41,445 nucleotides of DNA from Planctomycetota bacterium (GTDB taxonomy: Bacteria > Planctomycetota > Planctomycetia > Gemmatales > Gemmataceae): contig JACOUH010000214.1 in the NCBI GenBank assembly GCA_016177925.1, positions 1 to 41,445 of the forward strand, given 5' to 3'. Positions 9,299-20,931 of the stretch are shown piece after piece (within the stretch, counting starts at the first letter, position 1; every line of letters starts with the position of its first letter). The notes under the pieces are model-generated. The model saw only the letters and a list, made by a program, of their open reading frames with translations, did not search any database and was not told the DNA's origin. Both the position numbers and the translations under genes were made by a program.

Positions 9299-10006
9299 AT
9301 GGCGCGTGACCATGCGGAGTTCGTGCGATTGCTCCGCGCAGCAATCGCCGCCCTGGCGAACTACACGACGGAATGGGCTGGCGGTCAGCCCGCTCCGAAC
9401 CCTCGCGGGCCCGCATTCTACAGGGCCGTTGCGGAGGGGATGAACTCGGTGGAAGACCGTATCCACGCCTTCTTGCACGCCAACCACTGCATCGTCGCGC
9501 TGGGAGATCTCCTCGTCAACATGCAGCCTCGACTGATCGGGGCCCAGCTTCTGGGACAGTCAGGCTGGGGCTGGGAAACGGTGAGCGCATACTATGACCC
9601 GGTCGACGGGGTGGCGTATGTGGCGGAGTTCATCAAGCAGCCGTTCCAGCCTGGGGCACTGGTTGCGGACGCCGACGTCGAGGCCGGAGTAAGGGAGGAA
9701 TTGGGGCACGCTCTCGACCACGCCCTCCACTGGCCCGCGCACGCTCCCGCTTTCCTCGCCACCTACCGTGCCGAAGCCACCCGAATCACTGATCCGAACG
9801 ACTGGCAGGAACTTTGCTACCGGCTGGGTCCGTCCTGCGGGGGCATCCAGGTCACCGATGAGGCCGCCGCTTCCGAGTTGTTCGCAGCCCTGTTCGCGGC
9901 CCGCTACGGTGGAGCGCCTGGGCTCCCGTCGCAGACCCAATTGCTGTTACAATACTTTTCCCAGACGTATCAATTGGTGCTGAACGAGATCGCCCGTATC
10001 CCCTGA
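9299..10006 (+). CDS. hypothetical protein with degenerate HExxH-like motif
   Basis: A 235-residue protein, GGAGAGG about ten bases before ATG 9299. The centre contains VREELGHALDHAL, which aligns with the zinc motif HExxH-A-x-D of lethal-factor-like and related metallopeptidases except that the first His is Glu (EELGH). A later segment, TDEAAASELFAALFAARYG, has the downstream acidic helix with E-x-F-A that such peptidases use for the third ligand and wall of the active site. This suggests a peptidase fold that may have lost zinc or uses altered ligands; the assignment is from motif spacing only. No signal peptide. The next gene starts 11 bp after its stop, so translation is likely coupled. 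Confidence 0.65.
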   Translation: MARDHAEFVRLLRAAIAALANYTTEWAGGQPAPNPRGPAFYRAVAEGMNSVEDRIHAFLHANHCIVALGDLLVNMQPRLIGAQLLGQSGWGWETVSAYYDPVDGVAYVAEFIKQPFQPGALVADADVEAGVREELGHALDHALHWPAHAPAFLATYRAEATRITDPNDWQELCYRLGPSCGGIQVTDEAAASELFAALFAARYGGAPGLPSQTQLLLQYFSQTYQLVLNEIARIP

Positions 10007-10017
10007 GAGGATTGCCG

Positions 10018-10272
10018 ATGCGAGTCCACCTGGCTCGGGACCCCGAAACCCGAACGGTGCAAGTCACCCTCCCCGTGCCGCCCCTCCCTGGTCGGGCCCG
10101 CGGCGGCAAAGGAATCTTCTACGTCCGGCCCGGCGAGCAGTTCGGCCCGTACAGCCACCAGGAACTGTGGGACTTGGGCAGCGGAATGCACGAACTGGCA
10201 GACCCGCCGCTGGAAGAGAAGCTTCCCGCCGCCTCGGCGAGGCCGCCGGAGGAGTCGGCTGGCGGAGGCTGA
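10018..10272 (+). CDS. small hypothetical protein
   Basis: An 84-residue protein. ATG 10018 is seven bases after GAGAGG, which itself overlaps the stop of the previous gene; a TTG six bases earlier is less likely. The middle holds GKGIFYVRPGEQFGPYSHQE, reminiscent of the W/Y-rich GYF_2-type turn (an x-GPY/F motif), and the ends are charged and Pro/Ala-rich. This could be a peptide- or protein-binding mini-domain, but the evidence is slight. It probably forms an operon with 9299-10006. Confidence 0.6.
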   Translation: MRVHLARDPETRTVQVTLPVPPLPGRARGGKGIFYVRPGEQFGPYSHQELWDLGSGMHELADPPLEEKLPAASARPPEESAGGG

Positions 10273-10393
10273 ACGCTACGTTCCAGGACAAGCAGACAGC
10301 CAGCAGACAGGAACGAATCACATTCTGATAGCGAGGTGGTCCGGCGGGGGGTAGAATGCAACCTCTCGATCATCCACGTCGGAGGGCCTGCCC

Positions 10394-13738
<3,345 letters not shown>

Positions 13739-13763
13739 GCGTCTCGGGCAGCGGGGGGGAGTG

Positions 13764-15608
13764 ATGGCAGAGGCATACAAGGTGCGCATCCTGGTTGGGG
13801 AGGCCCCGGCTGCAGAGGTGAGCCTGGACGGCCCGCTCGAACTCGGGCGGCAGCGGGCCGGTGAGCCGGGGCCCTACGAGCTGTTGCCCGCGGCCGACGC
13901 CGGCCCCGCGCGCCTGGTCATCGCCCCCCAGCACGACAAGGACAACATCTCGCGCCGCCACCTGACCCTCACGCCCCTCCCCGACGGCCGCGTCCGCGTC
14001 AGCAACCACAGCCAGGCCCCGCTTGACCGCGCCGACGAGCGCGGCGCCATCCCGGCGGGGGAGGACGATGAGCTGGCGCCGCCGTTCGCCCTCTCCCTGC
14101 CGTCCCGCCTCATCAGCGTCCTGCCCGCCGACTCCGACGACCGGCACGGCATCCACTCGCTGGACGAGCCGACCCAGGGCCCCGCTTCGTCGGCGGACTT
14201 CTCGCTCAGCTCGCGCTCGATCGCTCAGCTGCAGCCGTCCCAGATGCGCGCCCTGCTCGAGGGGGTGCCGCGCGCGCTGGGCGTCCTCCAGAGCGCCGTC
14301 GGAACGACGGACTTCCTCAACCGCGCCTGCCAGGCCCTGGTGCAGACCGTCGGCCTCGACACCGGCCGAGTCCTGCTCCGCAAGGGCGAGGCCTGGGACG
14401 TCGCCGCCGCCATCGGGACCAGCGCCGACAGGGCTTCCTGGCGACCCAGCCGGCATGTCCTCGATCGGCTGCTTGGCACCCGCTCGGCTGTCTGGCAGAA
14501 GCCCCAACGGGGCCGGGGCACCCGCGCTAGCGGGTCGCCTGATTCGGCCAGCCTGGTGCAGCTGGACACTGTAGTCGCCGCCCCGCTGCTGGATCGCCAC
14601 GAGCAGGTCATCGGCGCCCTCTACGGGGAGCGCCGCAAGGGCGGCCACCAGGCGGCACGCTCGGACAGCCAGGTCGAGGCGCTGCTGGTCAACTTGTTGG
14701 CCTGCGGGGTGGCCACGGGCCTGGCGCGGCTGGAACAGGAGCGAGTCGCCTTGCGGGCGACGGCCCTGTTCGAGCAGTTCTTCACACCGGAGCTGGCCCG
14801 CCATCTCGCCGCTGACCCCGGCCTGCTCGAAGGCCGCGAGACCGACGTCACCGTCCTGTTCGCCGACGTCCGCTCCTTCAGCAAGCACAGCGAAAAGCTC
14901 GGCGCTGCCGAGACCGTGCGCTGGATCAATGACGTCCTGGATGTGCTCTCACAATGTGTGCAGGACGAGGGCGGCGTCCTCGTCGACTACATTGGCGATG
15001 AACTCATGGCGATGTGGGGCGCCCCCGCCCAGCAGCCCGACCAGGCCGCCCGCGCCGTCCGTGCTGGCCTCGCCATGCACGCTGCTCTGCCCGGGCTCAA
15101 CGAGCGCTGGCAGCCCATCCTTGGCGAGCCACTGCGCATCGGAGTCGGCATCAACAGCGGCGGCGCCCAGGTCGGCAATACGGGCTCGCGCCTCAAGTTC
15201 AAGTACGGGCCGCTGGGCAACACGGTCAACCTCGCCAGCCGCGTCCAGGGACTGACCAAGTATCTCCGTTGCGGCGTGCTTGCCACGGCCGCCACGCGCC
15301 GGCAACTGGGAGACTTCCTTGCTCGCCGCGTCGTCAAGGCGCGCGTCGTCAACATCGAGGAGCCGGTCGACCTGTACGAGGTGGACCTGGCCGAATCGGA
15401 GGAGCGGCGGGGGTTCTTCGCCGAGTCGCAAGCGGCCCTGGAGGCCCTGGAGAGCAGCAACTTCGCCTCCGCCGCGCGACAGGCCGGGGCCCTCCTTGCC
15501 GCGCACTCCGGCGACGGTCCGCTGCTACTGATCCTGGCGCGGGCCGCCGACGCCCTCGTCAAGGCCGGCGCCGGTTTCGACCCGGTCTGGGCCCCGCCCG
15601 GCAAGTGA
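13764..15608 (+). CDS. FHA-GAF-class III adenylate/guanylate cyclase
   Basis: A 614-residue protein; ATG 13764 follows a GGGGGGA box, with a GTG one codon earlier as alternative. The FHA-like domain (about 1-100) shows LELGRQ, NISRRHLTL and VRVSNHS, the phosphopeptide-binding signature. GAF-like region about 165-320. The cyclase domain (about 350-535) has metal ligands Asp368 (FADVRSFS) and Asp412 (YIGDELMAMWG), the base-specifying Lys region LKFKYGPLGNTVNLASR, and transition-state residues Asn489 and Arg493, so it looks active. The short tail is helical. It starts 25 bp after the WD40 kinase; an FHA domain reading phosphothreonine made by that kinase is an attractive inference. A 24-nt palindrome (14514-14537) adds residues in the GAF region. 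Confidence 0.92.
   Translation: MAEAYKVRILVGEAPAAEVSLDGPLELGRQRAGEPGPYELLPAADAGPARLVIAPQHDKDNISRRHLTLTPLPDGRVRVSNHSQAPLDRADERGAIPAGEDDELAPPFALSLPSRLISVLPADSDDRHGIHSLDEPTQGPASSADFSLSSRSIAQLQPSQMRALLEGVPRALGVLQSAVGTTDFLNRACQALVQTVGLDTGRVLLRKGEAWDVAAAIGTSADRASWRPSRHVLDRLLGTRSAVWQKPQRGRGTRASGSPDSASLVQLDTVVAAPLLDRHEQVIGALYGERRKGGHQAARSDSQVEALLVNLLACGVATGLARLEQERVALRATALFEQFFTPELARHLAADPGLLEGRETDVTVLFADVRSFSKHSEKLGAAETVRWINDVLDVLSQCVQDEGGVLVDYIGDELMAMWGAPAQQPDQAARAVRAGLAMHAALPGLNERWQPILGEPLRIGVGINSGGAQVGNTGSRLKFKYGPLGNTVNLASRVQGLTKYLRCGVLATAATRRQLGDFLARRVVKARVVNIEEPVDLYEVDLAESEERRGFFAESQAALEALESSNFASAARQAGALLAAHSGDGPLLLILARAADALVKAGAGFDPVWAPPGK
14514..14537. repeat. short palindromic motif CGGGGCACCCGCG, copy A
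   Basis: A 24-nt segment with core ACCCGC-GCTA-GCGGGT, also present at 19651-19674 and, inverted, at 34741-34764. All three are inside coding regions and all keep the frame open. Here it encodes part of GRGTRASGSPD in the cyclase GAF region and is preceded by another small palindrome, GCCCCAACGGGGC. Confidence 0.5.
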
Positions 15609-15664
15609 CTCCCCACGGAAATCAGACGCCCCTCCTCCATGTGCCCAGCGGCGGATTCTTTTGC

Positions 15665-16969
15665 CTATCTCGACAGATCCAGGTCAATCGTGTTGTTGCC
15701 CGAGCGGACCGTTGCCTTCAGCGGGGAGGTCTCCGGCTGGGCGTAACGCTCCGGCAACTTGTTCGGCGTTCGCCTGCCCGTCTCGTCGAACTGCGGCTCG
15801 TGCCGCACCGCCGTCATCGTGTATTCCCCTTCCGGCGCTCCGTCGAACGCCTTGTAGGTACTCAGCCGGTACGAGCCATCGCTCTCGCTCAGGCCATCGG
15901 CAACGCGGCCGTAGCGCTTCGTCTTCGCATTGTACGCCCACAGCACCACCGTCGCGTTCGGCACCGGCTTGCCCTCCAGGACCACCTTGCCGCCGGCGAG
16001 ATGCGTCTTCTTGCGGTTCTTCTCCGGCACGCCCAGCTCGTCGCTGGCGGGCACTGTCATGTCCTCGGGATAGACACCGTCGAGCATGACGTTGGCGAGC
16101 ACCGGCCCGTCCTTCTTCATCGTGATCCAGGCAATGTGATCGAACTCGCCGTGCCGGACACCGCGCAGCTTGCTGCCGCCGCCCGTCGTCGCGAGCTGAT
16201 AATAGGCCATGCCGTTGCGGACGTACTTGCGGTACTGGTGGATGTGCCCGGCGAAGACGGTATAGCGGCGTCCCTCCAGCAGCTTCTCCACATCCAGCCA
16301 GCCGTTCTTCTCGCCGTTGTTGATCGTCCACATCGGGCGGTGCAGGGCGACGACTGTCCAGCGCACGTCGCGGTTGTCGGCGAGCACTTTCTTGACATAG
16401 TCGATCTGCTTCGCGCTGAGCTTGCTGATGTCCCTGTTCCCGGCGTTCTTTTCGTCCTTGGGGGTCCGTTCCTCTGAGCTGAGCAGCAGGAACAGGACGT
16501 TGCGATAGACGAAGTGATAGTAGCGGCGGCCGAACTTCTCTTCCCACTGCTTGTCCTGCGTCGCGTTGCTGAGGTCGTGGTTGCCGGGGACGTAAAAGAA
16601 CGGCATCTGCAGCTTGCGGACGTAGCCGTCGAACTCCTTCCACTGCTCGGCGAGTTTCTCCTTGTCGTCGGTGTAGCCCTCGATCAGGTCGCCGACGGAG
16701 ACGACGAACTCCGGCTGTAACAGGTTGAGGCGGTCGACCGCCTGCGAGAAGACCTTGGCGCGGTGTCCGCCGGTGCGATCGCTGACGAGGGCGAACTGGA
16801 AGTTGTCGCGGCCGTTGTTCAGCCGCAGGTGCGTCCACGGGTTGCGCGCCTCCTGGTCGATGCGCAGCTCGCCGTCTCCCGTGGTGGACGTGGGCCGGTC
16901 GTTCTTCGACAGGGCAACGGCCGTCACCAGGACCACGACGGTCAGCCCCAAGCCGAGCACTCGTTTCAT
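15665..16969 (-). CDS. exported metallophosphoesterase with C-terminal beta-sandwich-like domain
   Basis: A 434-residue calcineurin-like phosphoesterase. ATG 16969-16967 is preceded by GGAGAG; the open frame upstream lacks a signal and is rejected. N-terminal hydrophobic signal/anchor MKRVLGLGLTVVVLVTAVAL. Metal-site motifs are SDRTGGH (D of block I, without the usual DxH His), VSVGDLIEGY, G129-N-H-D132, ALHRPMW and AGHIHQY. After about residue 340, GGKVVLEGKPVPNATVVLW leads into DGSYRLSTY and GEYTMTAV, the pattern of the carboxypeptidase-regulatory/transthyretin-like fold common in planctomycete lipoproteins, here as a fused domain. The substrate is unknown: nucleotides, phosphodiesters or phosphoproteins are possible. 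It is divergent from the 17211 gene and convergent with the cyclase (56 bp between stops). Confidence 0.88.
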   Translation of the reverse strand: MKRVLGLGLTVVVLVTAVALSKNDRPTSTTGDGELRIDQEARNPWTHLRLNNGRDNFQFALVSDRTGGHRAKVFSQAVDRLNLLQPEFVVSVGDLIEGYTDDKEKLAEQWKEFDGYVRKLQMPFFYVPGNHDLSNATQDKQWEEKFGRRYYHFVYRNVLFLLLSSEERTPKDEKNAGNRDISKLSAKQIDYVKKVLADNRDVRWTVVALHRPMWTINNGEKNGWLDVEKLLEGRRYTVFAGHIHQYRKYVRNGMAYYQLATTGGGSKLRGVRHGEFDHIAWITMKKDGPVLANVMLDGVYPEDMTVPASDELGVPEKNRKKTHLAGGKVVLEGKPVPNATVVLWAYNAKTKRYGRVADGLSESDGSYRLSTYKAFDGAPEGEYTMTAVRHEPQFDETGRRTPNKLPERYAQPETSPLKATVRSGNNTIDLDLSR

Positions 16970-17210
16970 GATTTCTCTCCTGCCGGTCGTGCCAGATGGT
17001 TGGAGAGTAAACCAGGTCCGCGTGAAATGCGAGGGAAAAATCGGTGTCGGCGGCAGGAACGGAGGGAGCGCATTCTGACGCGAACCCGCGGCGGCGATTC
17101 GGGCTCTATAGAACGCAGACGTCGACGCCAGGTTGGCAGAATCCACTCTCCCCGCAGCGTCTCGGGTGCGTGCCGACCGCCGGGCCTGCACAGACCAAGG
17201 AAGAACACCT

Positions 17211-17651
17211 ATGATCCTCCTCTACGTGGTCCTTTTGCTCGCCCTCGCGTGCGCCCGCTTCCTCGTCGCGCGCCGGGCCGGCGTGCTGGAGAGGAAGTAC
17301 TCTCGCGTTGCCCGCGCCGCGCAGGAGATGGCGGCCCAGCCGCTGCCGCGTGAAGGCAACAGCAGCCGTTCCGACCCGTATCGCTCCGCAAAGCACCAGT
17401 ACCTGCTGGGGCAGCTGGTGCAGAAGCGCGACCGCGTCGAGGGTCGTTACGCCGCCTGGCAGGCGCGCTCCGAGCGCCTCGGGCGGTTCTCGACTCGCCT
17501 CCGCGGCTGGGAAGGCCGCTGGGTCCCTTACCTCCTGGGGGCGGCCGACGCGGTGCTGCTGTTGACGCTGTTCGCCTTGTTCGGTTCCGGTGACGTGTCG
17601 GCGCAGTTGCGGCAGGTGCTCGAGTCCGTTAGCTCGCGCTGGACCGGGTAA
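17211..17651 (+). CDS. small membrane protein, function unknown
   Basis: A 146-residue protein starting at ATG 17211 with AAGGAAG upstream; the frame is open further upstream but without a credible start. Two membrane segments: residues 1-18 (MILLYVVLLLALACARFLV) and about 104-125 (PYLLGAADAVLLLTLFALF), separated by a basic, helical cytoplasmic region with heptad-like spacing (AKHQYLLGQLVQKRDRVEGR) that may form a coiled coil. Seen only as a hypothetical; no domain is recognised. A TATAGA at 17107-17112 could serve as a -10 box. Its stop is followed by a long palindrome and then the end of the histidine kinase gene on the other strand. Confidence 0.7.
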   Translation: MILLYVVLLLALACARFLVARRAGVLERKYSRVARAAQEMAAQPLPREGNSSRSDPYRSAKHQYLLGQLVQKRDRVEGRYAAWQARSERLGRFSTRLRGWEGRWVPYLLGAADAVLLLTLFALFGSGDVSAQLRQVLESVSSRWTG

Positions 17652-17671
17652 GGGGACGAACGATCTGAGGC

Positions 17672-17771
17672 GAGCGGGTCGTGGTTCGTGGCTCGTGGCC
17701 GGGGCTGAGTCCGCGAAGCCCCGGATGCGGCACCGGGGCTTCGCGGACTCAGCCCCGGCCACGACCCGCTC
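17672..17771. repeat. second palindrome family (GTGGCCGGGGCTGAG), copy 1, with extended arms
   Basis: Core hairpin 17694-17763: left arm CGTGGCCGGGGCTGAGTCCG continuing to CCCCGG, loop ATGCGGCA, exact complementary right arm. A second pair of arms outside it, GAGCGGGTCGTGG at 17672-17684 and its complement at 17759-17771, extends the stem with a small bulge. It lies between the convergent 17211 gene and histidine kinase gene and could serve as a bidirectional terminator. The core recurs at 21959-22024. Confidence 0.85.
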
Positions 17772-17810
17772 CGCGAGATGAAGCGAAGATCCTCTCGCGG
17801 AGCGAGAGGA

Positions 17811-20744
17811 CTACTCTGATTCAGAACTGAGCAAACGGTGCAGCGCTTCGGGGTCGGCGGGCTTGGTCAGGTGATGATCGAAGCCGGCCTCGAGCGTCCG
17901 CTTGCGATCCTCTTCCTGACCCCAGCCCGTCAGCGCTACCAGCATCGCCCCGCGCAGGCCCGCCTCCTGCCGCAGACGCCGCGCCAACTCGCAGCCGTCC
18001 ATGCCCGGCAGGCCGAGGTCCAGGAACGCCACCTCGGGCGGGTCGCCACGAGCGGCCTCCAGGGCGGACGGCCCGTCGTGCGCCACGCGCACCTCGTGGC
18101 CTCGCTGTCGCAGCAACTTCGCCAGGCTCAGGGCCGCGTCCTCGCTGTCGTCGACGACCAGGACCTTTCTTGACTTTGGATTGTCGCTGTTGGCGAGCGG
18201 GGGGTGTGAACCCCCCGGTACACCACCGGGGGGTTTACACCCCCCGCTCGCCAAACTCGAGATCGGCAATCGAACGACGAACTCGCTGCCCTTGCCGGGG
18301 CCCTCACTGTGCGCGCTGCCACTGCCACCATGCAGTTCGACCAGGCGACGCACCAGCGTCAGGCCGATGCCCAGGCCACCCTGCGAGCGGGCTGCCGAAG
18401 CCGCGACCTGGATGAAGGGATCGAAGAGGCAAGGCAGCATCTCTTCGGGGATGCCGATCCCCGTGTCGCGGATTCGGACCACGACTTCGTCTCCTTCACG
18501 GCCGGCGCCGAGGAAGATGCGCCCGCCGGGCTCGGTGTACTTGACGGCGTTGTTGAGCAGGTTGGCAAGCACCTGCGACAACCGCACCAGGTCGCCCTCC
18601 AGCCGCACCGGCTCGGGCGGCAGCGCGACGGTCAGTTCGTGGCCCCGGGCATCAAGGCCCGGCCGAGCGGTTTCGACGGCCCGGGCGACAATCGTCGCCA
18701 GCTCGAGCGGCTCCTTGCGCAACTCGATCTTGCCGCGCATGATGCGGGACACGTCAAGCAGGTCGTCCACCAGCCGCACCAGGTGCTCGACCTGGCGCTG
18801 CATCATCGCCCGCAGTTCCTTGGCCTCGGCCGGGGCGAGTTCGGGCAGCTCGAGCAAGTGCAGGGCGTTGCGGATCGGGGCGAGGGGGTTGCGCAACTCG
18901 TGGGCGAGCATTGCCAGGAACTCGTCCTTGCGGCGGTCTGCCTCCCGCCGCTCTTGTTCGGCGTGCCTCCGCTCGGTGATGTCGCGGGCGATGCCCTGGA
19001 TGCCGACCGGCCGGCCGTCGCGCAGGATCAGCCGGCTGCTTATCTCCACCGGCACGCGGTGGCCATCCTTGCGAATCAGCTCCAGTTCGTACACGGTCGG
19101 ATTCGTGTCCCCGGCCAGTTTCCGCCGCAGGGCGGCCTGCATCCGCTCGTGATACTCGGGCGGGATCAGCTCGGCGGCATTGCGGCCCACGCACTCCCTG
19201 TACGTGTAGCCAAACGTCTGCTCCGCCCGCCGGTTGACGGAGGTTAGCCTCCCGGAGAGATCGAGCGTGTAGATGATGTCGTTGGCATTCTCAAACAGCT
19301 CACGGTAGCGCTCCTCGCTTTCGCGCACGGCATCATCGGCCTGCCTGCGCTGGATGAACAGGCCGACCTGGCTGCCGATGGCCGTCATCATCTGCAACAG
19401 GTCTTCGTCGGGCTGGCGGATCTGGTAACTGAAGAACTCCAGGACGCCGAGGGTTTCGGCATTCAGCACGATGGGAGAGGCGAACGCCCCGCGCAGCCCC
19501 TCCTTGGCCGCGATGGGGGCGCGCGGGAAGTTGTCATCAGCGGTGACGTCGGGAATCCAGGCGGCCCGGCCGCTGGCCCAAACGCGGCCGGGCAGGCCGA
19601 CGCCCGGTGAGAAAGCGTACCGGCGGGTGGCCGACTCGAACTCGGGCAGACGGGGCACCCGCGCGAGTGGGTCGAGCGGGCGGCACCAGACCTCGGCACA
19701 GCGGATGAGCCGCGTTTCCCGGTCCACGGTCCAGAGCGCGCCCGCGTCCCAGCCGAGACTCTCGCAGACCGCCCGCAGCAGCCGGGGAGCCGCGTCGTGC
19801 AGGGAGGAGGACTCGGCCAGGGCCGCAGCCACGGCGTACCCGGCAACCTGGCGGCGGGCGGCGACCTTTCGCTCGGTGATGGTCGCGCCAAGAAGAAGGG
19901 CCGTGACGGCCAGCACCGCCATGTAGAGGTCCAGCAGGATGAGGCTGTCGTGCGGCGTTCCACCCGCGAAGGGGCCGGAGCCGCCGACCGTTCCCCAGAC
20001 GGCGATGCCCAGGACAGCGCAGGTCGTCGTGGCCGAGCCCCGCTGGCCGAACCGCAGCGCTGCCCAGATGACGAACGGGAAGAGCGTGTACTCCAGAGGG
20101 TGTCCCGGCACGGGGCGCTCGCCGGCCCCGGCGAAGACGACCGCGCTGACCGTAGCAACACACGCCAAGAGGGCGATCGCCTCGACCACCTGGCGACGAG
20201 ACCAGCGGGAACGCGGCGCGGCGGCCCAGGTCAGCAGGACGGGCGCCACCACCAGGTCGCCGGTCCCGTCGCCGAGCCACCAGGTCGACCAGAGCGAACC
20301 GTACTTGGACCACGGGTGGACAGCGCCCAGGCAGAGACTCGCCACGCCGATGGTGGCGCTGATCGTCGTGCTGATGCAGGCCGCCAGGACGACCAGCCCG
20401 AGCGCGTCCTTCAGCCGGCCGAGGGAGTTGTCGAAGCCGAGCAGCCGGCGCAGCAGCCAGGCCCCTGCCAGCGCTTCGAGAGTGTTACCCGTCGCGATGC
20501 CGCAGGCGACCAGCGGCGGCTCGTTGGCGGTCGCGTTGGCGAAGAATGCTCCCAGGGCGATGCCCGGCCAGACGCGCGGGCCCAACAGCAGGATCGCGGC
20601 CAGAGCGATGCCGGTCGGGGGCCAGACGGGCGTCACCTGCTCGGCGACCGGCATCGCCAGCGACAGCCCGAGCTTGGCCGCGCCAAAGTAGACGCCGGCA
20701 AGGGCGAGCACTCCCGCCAGGTAAGGGAAGGGCCGGACAGGCAT
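17811..20744 (-). CDS. MASE1-GAF-PAS hybrid histidine kinase with receiver domain
   Basis: A 977-residue hybrid sensor kinase. Order: MASE1-type membrane sensor (about 5-300), recognised by PVWPPTGIALAAILLLGPRV and GIALGAFFANATAN; GAF domain (about 315-460); PAS with PAC (about 470-595, YRELFENANDIIYTLD); HisKA with phospho-acceptor His615 in MLAHELRNPLAP; HATPase (about 715-830) with NLLNNAVKYT, DTGIGIPEEM and GGLGIGLTLV; and a receiver domain (about 858-975) with VVDDSEDAA, phospho-acceptor Asp909 in FLDLGLPGMDG and Lys in HHLTKPADP. The kinase-receiver linker (residues about 831-852) is a palindromic element read as LASGGCKPPGG ... GGSHPPLA. All catalytic residues are present. No DNA-binding output is encoded nearby, so an unlinked regulator or phosphotransfer partner is expected. 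Confidence 0.95.
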   Translation of the reverse strand: MPVRPFPYLAGVLALAGVYFGAAKLGLSLAMPVAEQVTPVWPPTGIALAAILLLGPRVWPGIALGAFFANATANEPPLVACGIATGNTLEALAGAWLLRRLLGFDNSLGRLKDALGLVVLAACISTTISATIGVASLCLGAVHPWSKYGSLWSTWWLGDGTGDLVVAPVLLTWAAAPRSRWSRRQVVEAIALLACVATVSAVVFAGAGERPVPGHPLEYTLFPFVIWAALRFGQRGSATTTCAVLGIAVWGTVGGSGPFAGGTPHDSLILLDLYMAVLAVTALLLGATITERKVAARRQVAGYAVAAALAESSSLHDAAPRLLRAVCESLGWDAGALWTVDRETRLIRCAEVWCRPLDPLARVPRLPEFESATRRYAFSPGVGLPGRVWASGRAAWIPDVTADDNFPRAPIAAKEGLRGAFASPIVLNAETLGVLEFFSYQIRQPDEDLLQMMTAIGSQVGLFIQRRQADDAVRESEERYRELFENANDIIYTLDLSGRLTSVNRRAEQTFGYTYRECVGRNAAELIPPEYHERMQAALRRKLAGDTNPTVYELELIRKDGHRVPVEISSRLILRDGRPVGIQGIARDITERRHAEQERREADRRKDEFLAMLAHELRNPLAPIRNALHLLELPELAPAEAKELRAMMQRQVEHLVRLVDDLLDVSRIMRGKIELRKEPLELATIVARAVETARPGLDARGHELTVALPPEPVRLEGDLVRLSQVLANLLNNAVKYTEPGGRIFLGAGREGDEVVVRIRDTGIGIPEEMLPCLFDPFIQVAASAARSQGGLGIGLTLVRRLVELHGGSGSAHSEGPGKGSEFVVRLPISSLASGGCKPPGGVPGGSHPPLANSDNPKSRKVLVVDDSEDAALSLAKLLRQRGHEVRVAHDGPSALEAARGDPPEVAFLDLGLPGMDGCELARRLRQEAGLRGAMLVALTGWGQEEDRKRTLEAGFDHHLTKPADPEALHRLLSSESE
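18192..18252. repeat. GGCGAGCGGGG palindromic element, copy 4 (histidine kinase linker)
   Basis: A 61-bp palindrome with GGCGAGCGGGGGGTGTGAAC on the plus strand, mirrored by GTTTACACCCCCCGCTCGCC (one mismatch), around ACACC. It encodes the linker between the HATPase and receiver domains, a site likely to tolerate extra residues. Closest in sequence to copies 2 and 3. Confidence 0.87.
19651..19674. repeat. short palindromic motif CGGGGCACCCGCG, copy B
   Basis: A 24-nt match to 14514-14537 with a core ACCCGC-GCGA-GTGGGT, inside the GAF domain of the histidine kinase (reads DPLARVPRLPE on the coding strand). One arm position is mismatched compared with the other copies. Confidence 0.45.
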
Positions 20745-20835
20745 CGCAGTCTCCGCCGCATCGCTGATTGACTTTGTGCAGTCTGGCGCCCGACCGGGAC
20801 GAAGGCAAGGCCGGTTCGATCCGCGGCAGAGAGTT

Positions 20836-20901
20836 GGCGAGCGGGGGGCGTCAGCCCCCTGATTAGATGGCGCATCAGCAGTCTGACGCCCCCCGCTCGC
20901 C
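20836..20901. repeat. GGCGAGCGGGG palindromic element, copy 5 (intergenic)
   Basis: A 66-bp palindrome with 19-nt arms, GGCGAGCGGGGGGCGTCAG and its complement, plus inner partial pairing GCCCCCTGAT/ATCAGCAG. It lies in the 187-bp gap between the histidine kinase start and the end of the upstream membrane-protein gene, both on the minus strand. Its inner arm groups it with copy 6 rather than with copies 2-4. Confidence 0.87.
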
Positions 20902-20931
20902 GGCCCGCTCTCGTCGTGAGCCTGGTCTGGG

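Noticed and set aside
15609-15664. Possible terminator between the convergent cyclase and phosphoesterase genes
   Set aside because: 56 bp with no stable inverted repeat visible.
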